From assembly GCF_003602235.1 (NCBI RefSeq), contig NZ_QZVS01000091.1, forward strand, positions 82,819-146,818: 64,000 nucleotides of DNA, written 5' to 3'. The DNA comes from Cryobacterium melibiosiphilum. GTDB lineage: Bacteria; Actinomycetota; Actinomycetes; Actinomycetales; Microbacteriaceae. Under the pieces are notes generated by a model, which did not search any database, had not been told where the DNA came from, and saw nothing but the letters and a program-made list of their open reading frames with translations. Below, in pieces: positions 45,100 through 54,471 of the stretch (position 1 is its first letter; each line of letters opens with the position of its first letter). The position numbers and the translations under genes were made by a program.

Positions 45100-46049
45100 G
45101 TGACCCGACTGAACCAGACGCGACGGCAAACGTCGTCTCGGCCGTTCCGCAGTGGCCCGTCTTCATGAAGCCACTCCTAGAAGTACTCTCCGACGGCAAC
45201 GCGTGGCCCACGAAAGAACTCGAACAGGCGACGCTTGATCGCGCCGGTGTGTCCGAGGCTTCTCGCAACGAAGTCCTCCCTTCGGGTGGCTATCGGGCGA
45301 GAAACCGTATCGGCTGGGCGACGGCCTATCTGCTTCGCGCCCAAGCGCTGTCGAAGCCTGCTCGTGCCGTTGTGCAGATCGAGCCCACCGGCCGCGATCT
45401 GCTCACCAGATTCCCGAACGGCCTCGATAAGCGTGACCTTGAGACTGTCCCGGCCTATCAGGCCTACATTCCCCAGCGAGGCAAAGTTCCCGGTGAGTTG
45501 CTGGTCCCTGCAGCATTCGTGCCCGACGTCGACGAGGACCCGACCGAACTCATTGAGGCCGGCGTTGAAGCGTTCGCGGCCGAAGCGGCGGCCGAGCTGA
45601 TTCGGCGGCTGAGGGCGGAGCATCCGGATTTCTTTGAACAGGCCGTCGTCGACGTGCTGAACAAAATGGGCTACGGCGGCACGGAGCAGCGCGGGCGGCG
45701 GCTCGGCGGTTCCGGCGACGGGGGAGTGGACGGCGTCATCGATCAGGACGCCCTGGGCCTCAGCCAGATCTATGTGCAGGCCAAGCGCTACGGTGAGGGC
45801 AACTCGGTGCAGCGCCCCGAAATTCAGGGTTTCGTCGGCGCGCTGCTCGGCAAGGGTGCCTCGCAGGGAATTTTCGTGACGACGAGCCTGTTCTCGCGGG
45901 GCGCGGCGGAGTATGCGCGCAGCATCCAGACCCGGGTCGTGCTGATCGACGGGCCGCGGCTGGCCGAGCTGATGATTCGCTACCGGGTGGGCGTGCAGGT
46001 GAAGCAGACCTACGAGGTCATCGAGGTCGACGAAGACTACTTCGAGTAG
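45096..46049 (+). CDS. mrr: Mrr-type restriction endonuclease inside the hsd operon
   Basis: This 317-residue protein has the N-terminal winged helix of Mrr (FMKPLLEVLSDGNAWPTKEL, GWATAYLLRAQALSKPARAV) and the C-terminal Mrr_cat PD-(D/E)XK nuclease. The nuclease helix DFFEQAVVDVLNKMGYGGTE is followed by GDGGVDGVIDQD and the catalytic Lys strand YVQAKRYGEG. Mrr is a type IV enzyme that cuts modified DNA. Translation is coupled to hsdS, so this is an added module of the type I operon. It may cut foreign methylated DNA that the type I enzyme ignores. Confidence 0.93.
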   Translation: MSDPTEPDATANVVSAVPQWPVFMKPLLEVLSDGNAWPTKELEQATLDRAGVSEASRNEVLPSGGYRARNRIGWATAYLLRAQALSKPARAVVQIEPTGRDLLTRFPNGLDKRDLETVPAYQAYIPQRGKVPGELLVPAAFVPDVDEDPTELIEAGVEAFAAEAAAELIRRLRAEHPDFFEQAVVDVLNKMGYGGTEQRGRRLGGSGDGGVDGVIDQDALGLSQIYVQAKRYGEGNSVQRPEIQGFVGALLGKGASQGIFVTTSLFSRGAAEYARSIQTRVVLIDGPRLAELMIRYRVGVQVKQTYEVIEVDEDYFE

Positions 46050-46117
46050 CGGGCTCGAAAGCAGTGTCACCGGCTGCCGCTAGAGTCGGATCAGAACGGT
46101 GGAGGGGAAAGTCCGCA

Positions 46118-49100
46118 GTGAGCAACTTCGATTTCATTAAGACGGCCTGGCCCGAGATCGGTAACGAGGCGCATCGAGCCGAGCATTACACCTTCGGTGA
46201 CCCCCGGTCATCCGTTTTTTATGCCCGGCGGGCGCTGGAACTGACCGTGCAGTGGATGTACCGCGCCGATTCCACCCTCACCCGGCCGTATAAAGACGAC
46301 CTGGCCGCGCTGCTGTTCGAGCCGACCTTCACGACACTGGTCGGGCCGGCGATCCAGGCGAAAATGAACCTCATTCGCAAGCTGGGCAACAACGCCGTGC
46401 ACAAGCCCGCGCCGGTGCGGGGCACCGACAGCCTGCCGGTCGTGCGCGAGCTCTTTCAGGTGATGATCTGGCTCGCGACCACCTACGCGGCCAAGGCCGA
46501 GCTGCGTCCCGCGCCGGGGCTGCTGTTCGACAACTCCGCGGTGCCGCACCCGCAGCCGGGCGCCGCCGCCCAAACCCAGGCCCAACTTCAGAAGCTCGCC
46601 ACCGAAAACACCGCCAAAGACGTCGCCTTGGCCCAGCTGGCCGCCGATAACTCGGGGCTGCGGGCCCAGGTCGCGGCGCTTCAAGAGCAGATCGCGGCTG
46701 CGAAGGCCGTGTCTGCGGTGATTGTCGATACGCACGACTACCTCGAAGATGAGACACGGCACTGGCTCATCGACGTGCTGCTGGAAGAGGCCGGCTGGCC
46801 GCTCGCCGACAAACGCGACCGCGAGTTCGCCGTCACCGGCATGCCGAATGCGAGCGGCACCGGTTTTGTCGACTACGTGCTCTGGGGCGACGACGGCCTG
46901 CCGCTCGGCCTCGTCGAGGCCAAACGCACCTCGCGCAACGCCCAGGCCGGTGCGACCCAGGCGCGGCTCTATGCGGATGCCCTGGAGCAGCAATTCGGGC
47001 AGCGCCCGATCATTTTCTACACCAACGGCTATGAGCACTTCATCTGGGATGACGAACGGTACCCCCAGCGCGAGGTCTCGGGTTTCTACACCCGCGACCA
47101 GCTTGTGCTGTTGGTGCAGCGTCGGGCGGCGCGGCAGGCGCTGGTGTCGAGCGCCATCGACAACACGATCGTGGGTCGCAGCTACCAGGTGCAGGCGATC
47201 ACGAAGATCGCCGAGAGCTTCGAGGCCAACCAGCGCAAGGCGCTGCTCGTGATGGCGACTGGCAGCGGTAAGACCCGCACGGTGATCGCCCTCGCCGACC
47301 TGCTGATGCGGGCCAACTGGGCCAAGCGGGTGCTGTTTCTCGCCGATCGGCGGGCGCTCGTGAACCAGGCCACGAAGGCGTTCAAGGAGTTTCTGCCGAC
47401 CGTTCCGGCCGTGAACCTGTTGACCGAGAAAGACACCAACGCGCGCGTGTTTGTGTCGACCTACGGCACGATCATGGGCCTGATCAGCCAGGACGGTGAC
47501 ACGCCTGGCCGGTTCGGGCCGGGCTATTTCGACCTGATCGTGATCGACGAGGCGCACCGCTCGGTGTACCAGAAGTACGGCGAGATCTTCACGTACTTCG
47601 ATTCGCTCCTGGTGGGGCTCACGGCCACGCCGAAAGACGAGGTCGACCACAACACCTACGGGCTGTTCAACCTCGAAGACGGCGTGCCGACCGACTCCTA
47701 CGACCTCGGGCAGGCCATCGCCGACGGCTATCTGGTGCCGCCGGTGGGACGGCCGATCGATCTCGGGTTCATGGCCCGCGGCATCCGCTACACCGATCTG
47801 AGTGACAGCGAACGTGACCAGTGGGACCTGCTCGAGTGGGACGACGGGCTGGTGCCCACCGAGGTTGACGCGGCGGCGGTGAACAAGTGGCTGTTCAACA
47901 CTGACACCGTCGACAAGGTGCTCGAGGTGCTGATGACCGAAGGGCGGCGGGTTGCCGGCGGTGACCGGCTGGGCAAGACCATCGTGTTTGCGAAGAACCA
48001 GGAGCACGCTCGGTTCATCGCCGCGCGGTTCGATGCCAATTACCCCGAATACAAGGGTACGTTCGCGCAGGTCATCACCTACCAGTCCGACTACGTGGAG
48101 ACCCTGATCGAGACGTTTTCGAAGCCCGAGCAGACGCCGCACATCGCCATCTCGGTGGACATGCTCGACACCGGAATCGACGTGCCCGACGTCGTCAACC
48201 TGGTCTTTTTCAAGCCGGTGTACTCGAAGACGAAGTATTGGCAGATGATCGGGCGCGGTACCCGCCTGCGCCCTGACCTCTACGGGCCCGGCGCCGACAA
48301 GGCCGACTTCATGATCTTCGACGTCTGCGGCAACCTCGATTTCTTCAACCAAGACTTTCCCGAGAACGCGACGCCCGTCACGCCGCCGCTGCGCCAGCGC
48401 CTGTTCGCGGCGAGGGTACGGCTGCTCGGTGCGATCGATCGCACCCAGACGACGGATGCCACCGCTCGCGCCCTGCGGGAATCCCTCGCCGCTGGCCTGC
48501 TCGGCATTGTCACCGGCATGAGCCGCACCAACTTTCTCGTGCGCCGCCACCTGCGCGCTGTCGAGCGGTTTGCGGACCCGCTCGTGTGGCTCGACCCGTC
48601 GCCCGAGGACCTCGAGGATGCCGCCGAGCACTTGGGTGACCTGCCGTCGGCCGTGCACGCGCATGACACCGACGAAGACGCGAAGCGGTTCGACCTGCTC
48701 GCCCTACGCGCGCAGCTGGGCGTCGTCGACCCCGACCCGGCCTATGCGGCGGCCTTCGCCGCAGCGAAGCAGCGCATTCAGCAGGTCGCCCGAGGACTCG
48801 GCGAACAGCGCAACATTCCGATCGTGAAGCAGAACCTCGAGCTCATCGACGCTGTGGCCAGCGACCTGTGGTGGGACGGTGTGACGCTGAACCTGCTTGA
48901 GCTCGCGCGCCTGCGATTGCGCGGGCTCGTCTACCTGGTCGACAAGACCAGCCGCGCAATCGTTTACACCGACTTTGAAGACACCCTGGGGGAGTTCGCC
49001 CCGCTGTCGCCGCACATCGTGACGCCGGGCGTTGACCAGGCGCGGTTCCGGCAGAAGCTCTTCGCGTTCCTGCGCGAGCACGAAGACCAGGCGGTGCTAT

Positions 49101-49513
49101 TCAAGCTGCGGATGGGCCGGCAGCTGACCGCCCTCGACCTGGCTGAGCTAGAGCGGATCCTGTTGCAGACCGGCGGGTTCTCGGTCGCGGAGATAGCCGA
49201 CGGTGTAGCGGAAGCAAATGGCCTTGGAATGTTCATCCGCTCGGTTGCGGGCATGGATCGTTCGGCGGCAGCGGATGCGCTAAGCGCCTTCGTCGGCGAC
49301 ATCCCCTTGACGGGAAACCAGCTCGCCTTCGTGAACCTGATCATCGAGCAGCTGACCCAGCGCGGTGCCGTGCCGACGAAGCTGCTCTATGAGGCGCCAT
49401 TTACGGACTTCGCGCCGCAAGGTCCTGACGGCCTCTTCACAGACGCGCAGGTGACGACGCTAGTGCGGGTCCTAGCTGGCGTGACCGCGACTGCCGAGGT
49501 GGCGGCTTCGTGA
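46118..49513 (+). CDS. hsdR: Type I restriction subunit R (helicase-nuclease)
   Basis: The protein is 1131 residues from GTG 46118 with GGAGGGG upstream. An N-terminal DUF4145-like helical domain (DFIKTAWPEIGNEAHRAEHY) is followed by a coiled segment at about 150-205. The nuclease part has FVDYVLWGDDGLPLGLVEAK (D...ExK). The SF2 motor has MATGSGKTRT, VIDEAHRS, LVGLTATPKD and QMIGRGTRLRPDL. The EcoEI_R-like C-terminal domain follows. It translocates and cuts unmethylated DNA with HsdM and HsdS. Confidence 0.95.
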   Translation: MSNFDFIKTAWPEIGNEAHRAEHYTFGDPRSSVFYARRALELTVQWMYRADSTLTRPYKDDLAALLFEPTFTTLVGPAIQAKMNLIRKLGNNAVHKPAPVRGTDSLPVVRELFQVMIWLATTYAAKAELRPAPGLLFDNSAVPHPQPGAAAQTQAQLQKLATENTAKDVALAQLAADNSGLRAQVAALQEQIAAAKAVSAVIVDTHDYLEDETRHWLIDVLLEEAGWPLADKRDREFAVTGMPNASGTGFVDYVLWGDDGLPLGLVEAKRTSRNAQAGATQARLYADALEQQFGQRPIIFYTNGYEHFIWDDERYPQREVSGFYTRDQLVLLVQRRAARQALVSSAIDNTIVGRSYQVQAITKIAESFEANQRKALLVMATGSGKTRTVIALADLLMRANWAKRVLFLADRRALVNQATKAFKEFLPTVPAVNLLTEKDTNARVFVSTYGTIMGLISQDGDTPGRFGPGYFDLIVIDEAHRSVYQKYGEIFTYFDSLLVGLTATPKDEVDHNTYGLFNLEDGVPTDSYDLGQAIADGYLVPPVGRPIDLGFMARGIRYTDLSDSERDQWDLLEWDDGLVPTEVDAAAVNKWLFNTDTVDKVLEVLMTEGRRVAGGDRLGKTIVFAKNQEHARFIAARFDANYPEYKGTFAQVITYQSDYVETLIETFSKPEQTPHIAISVDMLDTGIDVPDVVNLVFFKPVYSKTKYWQMIGRGTRLRPDLYGPGADKADFMIFDVCGNLDFFNQDFPENATPVTPPLRQRLFAARVRLLGAIDRTQTTDATARALRESLAAGLLGIVTGMSRTNFLVRRHLRAVERFADPLVWLDPSPEDLEDAAEHLGDLPSAVHAHDTDEDAKRFDLLALRAQLGVVDPDPAYAAAFAAAKQRIQQVARGLGEQRNIPIVKQNLELIDAVASDLWWDGVTLNLLELARLRLRGLVYLVDKTSRAIVYTDFEDTLGEFAPLSPHIVTPGVDQARFRQKLFAFLREHEDQAVLFKLRMGRQLTALDLAELERILLQTGGFSVAEIADGVAEANGLGMFIRSVAGMDRSAAADALSAFVGDIPLTGNQLAFVNLIIEQLTQRGAVPTKLLYEAPFTDFAPQGPDGLFTDAQVTTLVRVLAGVTATAEVAAS

Positions 49514-49608
49514 TGTCCTTTCATGGAGAACCACGCGCTCCTGCACGCACCCCTAACTGGCCAAACAGCAAAATAGAGTCTGAGTGGGCCCCCAGCAGGC
49601 GCGCGCGG

Positions 49609-52600
49609 CTATTCGGCATCTAACACTGCTAGGGCGACTTTTCGATCGATATCCCACTGCCTAGCCAGAAGCACAGCTGCAGTCGTCTCCAATAAGGACG
49701 CATCGTCTTCCCCGAACAAGAGGCCTGCAACAAGAGCTGACGCGAGATTGGGCGCATTCAAATCTTCGATGTCACGGGCGAACTGACGCAGCAAGCGCTT
49801 CAACTCAATTGTTACGGCGTCGGACGGGAAGGATTCGACCTCAACCATAGCGGCGGCAAATGTCTGCTGAGCGTCGATCTTGAATTGGGCAATCGTCGGA
49901 ATTCGAAGTTGGGATGTGGGCAAATCTCGCGCCGTGTACAACTGCGAGAGAGCGTCAAATGCGCCGCGGACTTGATCGAAAAGAGGCGCTGGAGATGTCG
50001 GAGGAAGAACTGCACGCATCTCGTCCAGATCAGCTCCCGGCCAAGCCTTACCGTTGTATATGCGTACCTCCATCCCGGCGAGCAGCAACCCTTGGCAGGT
50101 GGGAGCAACGACGATGTCATTGCCCATACTTTCGCTGTTCGTTATCGAAAACTCGATTACTTCCCCGAGGTGCTGCGGCCATTCCAAGACCGTTGCGACC
50201 TCGTAGCTCAACGCGCGTGTCCCAAATTTACCGGGTGTTTGAGTGTTCTTTAGCGCTGTTGCCTGAGATAGCGGGGCGATGGCGCGTCTGAATTCTTCAT
50301 ACTCTGCATCGGACGAAAGTGTGGAAAGACGGTGTGCCTCAGCCGCTCCGCGTTTGAGGGCCCACTCCGCTCGAGCAGACTTGGCCCTCATCAGAACACG
50401 GGTACCGCTAGATGCGTCCCGTCCGCATTCGTACAGGACGAGGTAGAGCGATTCAAGGAGGTCCTCCAACTCGTCGAGCGCTGCCGGATGATGATCGAGA
50501 CCAACGAGATACCAACGCTGGTTCTTGATCCCAACAAGTGAACGGGAGAGGATATGGTCCCGCAGATGTGCGGCGAGCAATGAGAATTCCGAAGTGCCTT
50601 TCAGCATTCGAGGTATCAAGTTATCTGTCACATCTGTAATGAATCCTGAGACATCGTCAAGCGTGTTGAACTTGCCGTTTGTCGTGTAGGTCGCTCCGAA
50701 TGCAGGTCCAATGTCATTGGCGGCCTTGCTTATAGAGCTGATCAAGTCCACCGGATTCGGCTGACTGCGGCTTCCCTGACGGCCTGTGACCAGAGACGTC
50801 GCTAGCTGAGCCAATGGCAGGATCAGTCGGTCGATCAAGCCAAGGGCGGTGAAAAGGCGAGTGGTGTCGCTTTCGGCAATCAGGGACACCGATCTGATAA
50901 TCCTTTCCTGATTCCAAGACACTTCTCGCTCGGTGATGTCGTTACGGCGAATCAATCCGGTGGCGGCGAAATTGTGCTCACCGATTACCAACGCATGGCC
51001 GCCGGGTAAAAGCACGGCCACATCAACTTCAGTTATGTCTGGGAAGAGCCGGAGCAGGCGTCGTCCAATGGCAACAGCTTGTGCGTGGTCAGATTGGTCC
51101 AATTCGGCGTGTTGAAGGATCCGCGCATAACCAATCAGTCCGTCGTTTCCCTTTCGAATCTCTGCCTCCAGGATCCACGGAGTTTCGCTGGCGAAGCGAT
51201 CGAGAAGATGGCCTTGGCCGCCAGCAGATTCACACAATGCAACCCCTACGAGGTGCCCCACTGTCATGGCGGCAGAAATAATATCGCCAATCTGTGGCAA
51301 AGTCGCAGTGCTTAGACTTGCCACCAAACGGCGTTCCCGAGCCGCGGAGACCAGCGCCTTGATCTGTTCGGGATTGGCGTCCCTGAGCTCTGCGAACAAC
51401 TGCGGGAGTTCGTCTAGAGCTGAGTCAATTAGTACGTTTTTCAGGGCAGCGGGATCTAGGTCGCCGAGCAGGCGCGCTGCAAGGGACTCAGTAGGGGAAT
51501 CTGCCATCTCTTTCACCGCGGCCTGAACGTTCTTTGGAAAGACTGACGTATCGATTTCCGCTACAGCCCATTGAAATATGTAGGCTCTCTTCGCTGGCAC
51601 CACGGAATGCGATTCCGCAATTTCAACCCATCGCATTGCGCGGCGAGAGAATGAGGCTGCTCTAAGGCCATGCAGGTAGGCAATGAAGCGTGCGACGCTG
51701 GGTGCACTGGCCAGCGCCGCGTCGAGAACTATTGTGTCCAAATCGGATCGGGCCGTGAGCGCGCTGGCCGTGAAACTTGCGATGTCGTCAGTGTGGAGTA
51801 AGGGGAGGGTCTTCGCCACGGAATCTCGCAAGTGAGGAGGAGGCGTCCGATGAATAGCCACGGCAATGGCCGTAGAACGGAGTTGGTGTATGGCGGTGAG
51901 ACGTTCACCAGCCTTGATGATCATGTGTTCAGTCACAAGGCGTTCGATAGCCCGACGCGCCTCGAAGTCCGATGCGTGAACCTGTCGAAGCAGCGAGTCG
52001 AGGGGAACCGAAGCACCCCATTGGCCAGATACACCACAGATGCTGAGGATTTCTAACTCGAGATCACGGGCGAGGTGCAGACGCTCGCTTATCTGGTCGT
52101 CAATGACTTGCTGGAGCCGCACACCCTTGGTCAGCAAGTGGGTGAATTCCATGGTGAGCCCATTGCTAATTTCGAACGCTTCAGCCCAGTGCAAATACGA
52201 GGTGGAGCTAGCTGCAACAAGCCCGTTGAAAATTTGAGCGGCCATGCGCTCTGTGAGAGCAACTTCCACCGTGACGCAGTCTCGCAAATCTCCAAGCACG
52301 GGAAGATCCTCATTGCGTGCAGTGGCGACTAGGTAAACGCCAGGGACTGCGGCAGCCTCTCGGCGCAAATCACGCCACCCGCCATACCCACCGGTGCCAG
52401 CGGAATCAATGAGAAGGCCGACCGGCCGTTCGGGACCCGCGCCCCAGGCTCGGACCAATCGAATAATGCTGCTGACGTCATCTGGGGACAACCGTCGGAC
52501 GCGAAACCACAGCACTCCGGGAGCAGCATTCGGAAATGACCAGAGCGCTGCGCTTTTTCCAACCCCAGAAGGCCCATGCAGCACGACGGTTCCGTACTCG

Positions 52601-53544
52601 ACGCATCCGGCCAAAACTGCATCGTTGATCTCGTCCGAGGCAACTACCAGACCGGCTGCGACGTGCGTTGGTTGTGTGCCGATTCCTTCGTAATAACGCC
52701 GTCCATCAGTGCTTTTAGGCGCTTCGGCGAAAGGCTCGCAGATGCCATCGCGAACTGCAGACTGAAGGCTACCTACATCAGCCAGTTCAATAGTGCGCGA
52801 GATGAGGGAGCCAATGGCTGTTCGTGACAGTGTGGATCGTTGATCGCGCGGTCTACTCGCGTTATCGGCCGCCGCCATCTGGACGGCCGCTTCAAGCTCG
52901 CGGCTAACCAGGCCAAGGACGCCCGTGGGCGTTGATGAGTTTCTGAGCATAAGTCGAGCCACAATTCGCTGCTGCGCCTCCGCCCATGGCAATGCCAATA
53001 CCCACACCGTGGCGCAGATCTCGGCGGCTTCCGCGGCTGAGTACCCGCGAGTAGTAGCCGCTGATCTGACTGCCGAGCACAGGGCCGTGGAGCTTGGTAT
53101 GGACGCAATCACGATGCCCAGGTCGCGCGGCAGCTGACACCCCTCTATGTCACTTTCAAAAAGAACCGCGAGTTGATCCGTCGGCCTGTTTCTGGAGTTG
53201 TGTGCCGCCCATGTGGAAACGATGGCTGTCGCGGCTTCCCCACTAGGGAACTGGCCTCTTCTATCGATTCGGGACTTGACTTGAAGTTGGAGCGTAACTG
53301 TCCCCTCAACGGTTAGATCTTCCAGTCCTTCAGGAGTGAGTTGAATGCCTGCAACCTCATCCGAGTTGATACCTGAGGCTAGCCAGGCGCCGACTAGATG
53401 CTGAAACGTGAAGCCTCTTCCTGCTCGGGCGCCGTGCCGAGTACCAACCCAGTCAACATCGTCAGCGTCGTTTGAGGCAGAAACTCGGCGTGCGGAGGGC
53501 GGCGTCTTGGTAAGACGTTTCGCCCTGCTGGTCTTTTTCGACAT
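49609..53544 (-). CDS. Nuclease-NTPase defence protein, Avs/STAND-like
   Basis: This 1311-residue protein has no close named family that I recognise. Residues about 36-150 look like a PD-(D/E)XK nuclease of the Cap4/DUF4297 kind: GARAGRGFTFQHLVGAWLAS, then GLEDLTVEG (acidic pair near 75-76) and LQLQVKSR (Lys 90). A P-loop NTPase follows: Walker A GPSGVGKS at 324-331, Walker B-like VGLLIDSAG at 374-382, and sensor-like VATARNEDLP near 407. Residues about 500-1311 are helical repeat-like, without motifs known to me, and would be the sensor part. The plan nuclease-STAND-sensor is that of Avs antiviral proteins. G+C is lower than in the hsd genes. It converges on hsdR. Confidence 0.72.
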   Translation of the reverse strand: MSKKTSRAKRLTKTPPSARRVSASNDADDVDWVGTRHGARAGRGFTFQHLVGAWLASGINSDEVAGIQLTPEGLEDLTVEGTVTLQLQVKSRIDRRGQFPSGEAATAIVSTWAAHNSRNRPTDQLAVLFESDIEGCQLPRDLGIVIASIPSSTALCSAVRSAATTRGYSAAEAAEICATVWVLALPWAEAQQRIVARLMLRNSSTPTGVLGLVSRELEAAVQMAAADNASRPRDQRSTLSRTAIGSLISRTIELADVGSLQSAVRDGICEPFAEAPKSTDGRRYYEGIGTQPTHVAAGLVVASDEINDAVLAGCVEYGTVVLHGPSGVGKSAALWSFPNAAPGVLWFRVRRLSPDDVSSIIRLVRAWGAGPERPVGLLIDSAGTGGYGGWRDLRREAAAVPGVYLVATARNEDLPVLGDLRDCVTVEVALTERMAAQIFNGLVAASSTSYLHWAEAFEISNGLTMEFTHLLTKGVRLQQVIDDQISERLHLARDLELEILSICGVSGQWGASVPLDSLLRQVHASDFEARRAIERLVTEHMIIKAGERLTAIHQLRSTAIAVAIHRTPPPHLRDSVAKTLPLLHTDDIASFTASALTARSDLDTIVLDAALASAPSVARFIAYLHGLRAASFSRRAMRWVEIAESHSVVPAKRAYIFQWAVAEIDTSVFPKNVQAAVKEMADSPTESLAARLLGDLDPAALKNVLIDSALDELPQLFAELRDANPEQIKALVSAARERRLVASLSTATLPQIGDIISAAMTVGHLVGVALCESAGGQGHLLDRFASETPWILEAEIRKGNDGLIGYARILQHAELDQSDHAQAVAIGRRLLRLFPDITEVDVAVLLPGGHALVIGEHNFAATGLIRRNDITEREVSWNQERIIRSVSLIAESDTTRLFTALGLIDRLILPLAQLATSLVTGRQGSRSQPNPVDLISSISKAANDIGPAFGATYTTNGKFNTLDDVSGFITDVTDNLIPRMLKGTSEFSLLAAHLRDHILSRSLVGIKNQRWYLVGLDHHPAALDELEDLLESLYLVLYECGRDASSGTRVLMRAKSARAEWALKRGAAEAHRLSTLSSDAEYEEFRRAIAPLSQATALKNTQTPGKFGTRALSYEVATVLEWPQHLGEVIEFSITNSESMGNDIVVAPTCQGLLLAGMEVRIYNGKAWPGADLDEMRAVLPPTSPAPLFDQVRGAFDALSQLYTARDLPTSQLRIPTIAQFKIDAQQTFAAAMVEVESFPSDAVTIELKRLLRQFARDIEDLNAPNLASALVAGLLFGEDDASLLETTAAVLLARQWDIDRKVALAVLDAE

Positions 53545-53767
53545 CTCAACAGTGTTGCAGGCGATCGATTCACGGAGGTCGATATGAGGTATGTGAAGTC
53601 ATATTGCGCGGCGGAGTGCAGCTCGGACATCCCATCGGCGAGACCAACCCCTGCTTCTCATCGGGAAGCGCGACAACTTTAGACCAGGCACACAACCACA
53701 TACGAACTCCCACGCCTCTTGCAGATCGAGGTGGCACACCCGCTACGTGAAAGCGGAGGAAACCGTG

Positions 53768-54240
53768 GTGACGGTGTCGATGCCGGTGATGAGAGTCGGC
53801 GACGGCTACAAATACTTGCTGCGCACCGTCGCTGCCGGCGATTGGCAGCCGGCACGGCCGCCGTCCCGGTCCCGTGACCATCATGAAGCTCCGCGCGCCG
53901 GCGACACTCTTGACCAAGCCTGCAAAAGAGTGCGCTCCCTTGCCGAACGCACCGCGGCCCGGCGCGAGCGAGCGGAGCGAGCGCTCGGTGAGGCCGCGAC
54001 CAAGTGGGTGTCCACGGCGGCCACAACATCGCCAGCACCCGTGCTGCGTGCCGAGGACATGCCGCGGGAGGCGATCGATGAGATCGGGTCGTGAGTGATG
54101 ACGGCGGTGAGCGAGAAGCGTGCCACCTGGCGGCATTGGAACCTCGCCGCGGAGGCGGCACGCCAGCTGGCGCAACTACGAATCGCCTCGGCGTCGGATC
54201 GCGAAGCGGTCATCGGCCTCGTCGTGGATGCCGCCCAGGT
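53768..54240 (+). pseudogene. Relic of a MobF/TrwC relaxase (internally deleted)
   Basis: From GTG 53768 the text VTVSMPVMRVGDGYKYLLRT matches the N-terminus of the relaxase at 59657 (SMRVMSAGDGYMYLLRTVAA). It then jumps to the middle of that protein, in a shifted frame (MTIMKLRAPATLLTKPAK against TITKLRAQATLATRPAK), and then to MTAVSEKRATWRHWNLAAEA and SASDREAVIGLVVDAAQ. About 300 residues, including the HLHTH metal site, are gone. Sequence divergence shows it is another relaxase lineage, not a recent duplicate. Confidence 0.8.
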
Positions 54241-54471
54241 GTCTTACCTTCAGCAGTTCACCTCTCGGAAGACGATTGAAACATCATCAAAACGCAGTGT
54301 AGAACAGGCTCACGCGCTCATCGCGAATGGACTTGTGACTGATGCTGGGTTGAAGAGCTCGAGTGATGCCCTATCTTCATAACTAGGGGGGTTCGAATAT
54401 GGGAACGAGTCGCGCGTGATCCAGAAGCTCGATGCTCTTATCGAGCTGGGATTAATTAGGGGCCGAGAATA
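54241..54471 (+). other. Junction segment before the OLD/AAA pair
   Basis: Relaxase similarity stops at about 54,240. The same frame continues with SYLQQFTSRKTIETSSKRSV to a TAA (54380-54382), and beyond it the frame is open again (GGFEYGNESRVIQKLDALIE), ending LGLIRGRE at the TAATG that starts the OLD gene. It looks like a small, possibly winged-helix gene disabled by a stop. A GTG at 54416 would give an 18-residue peptide coupled to the OLD gene. Confidence 0.4.

Noticed and set aside
46208..48664. 818-codon minus-strand frame opposite hsdR
   Set aside because: Antisense of a clear HsdR; rejected for lack of motifs.
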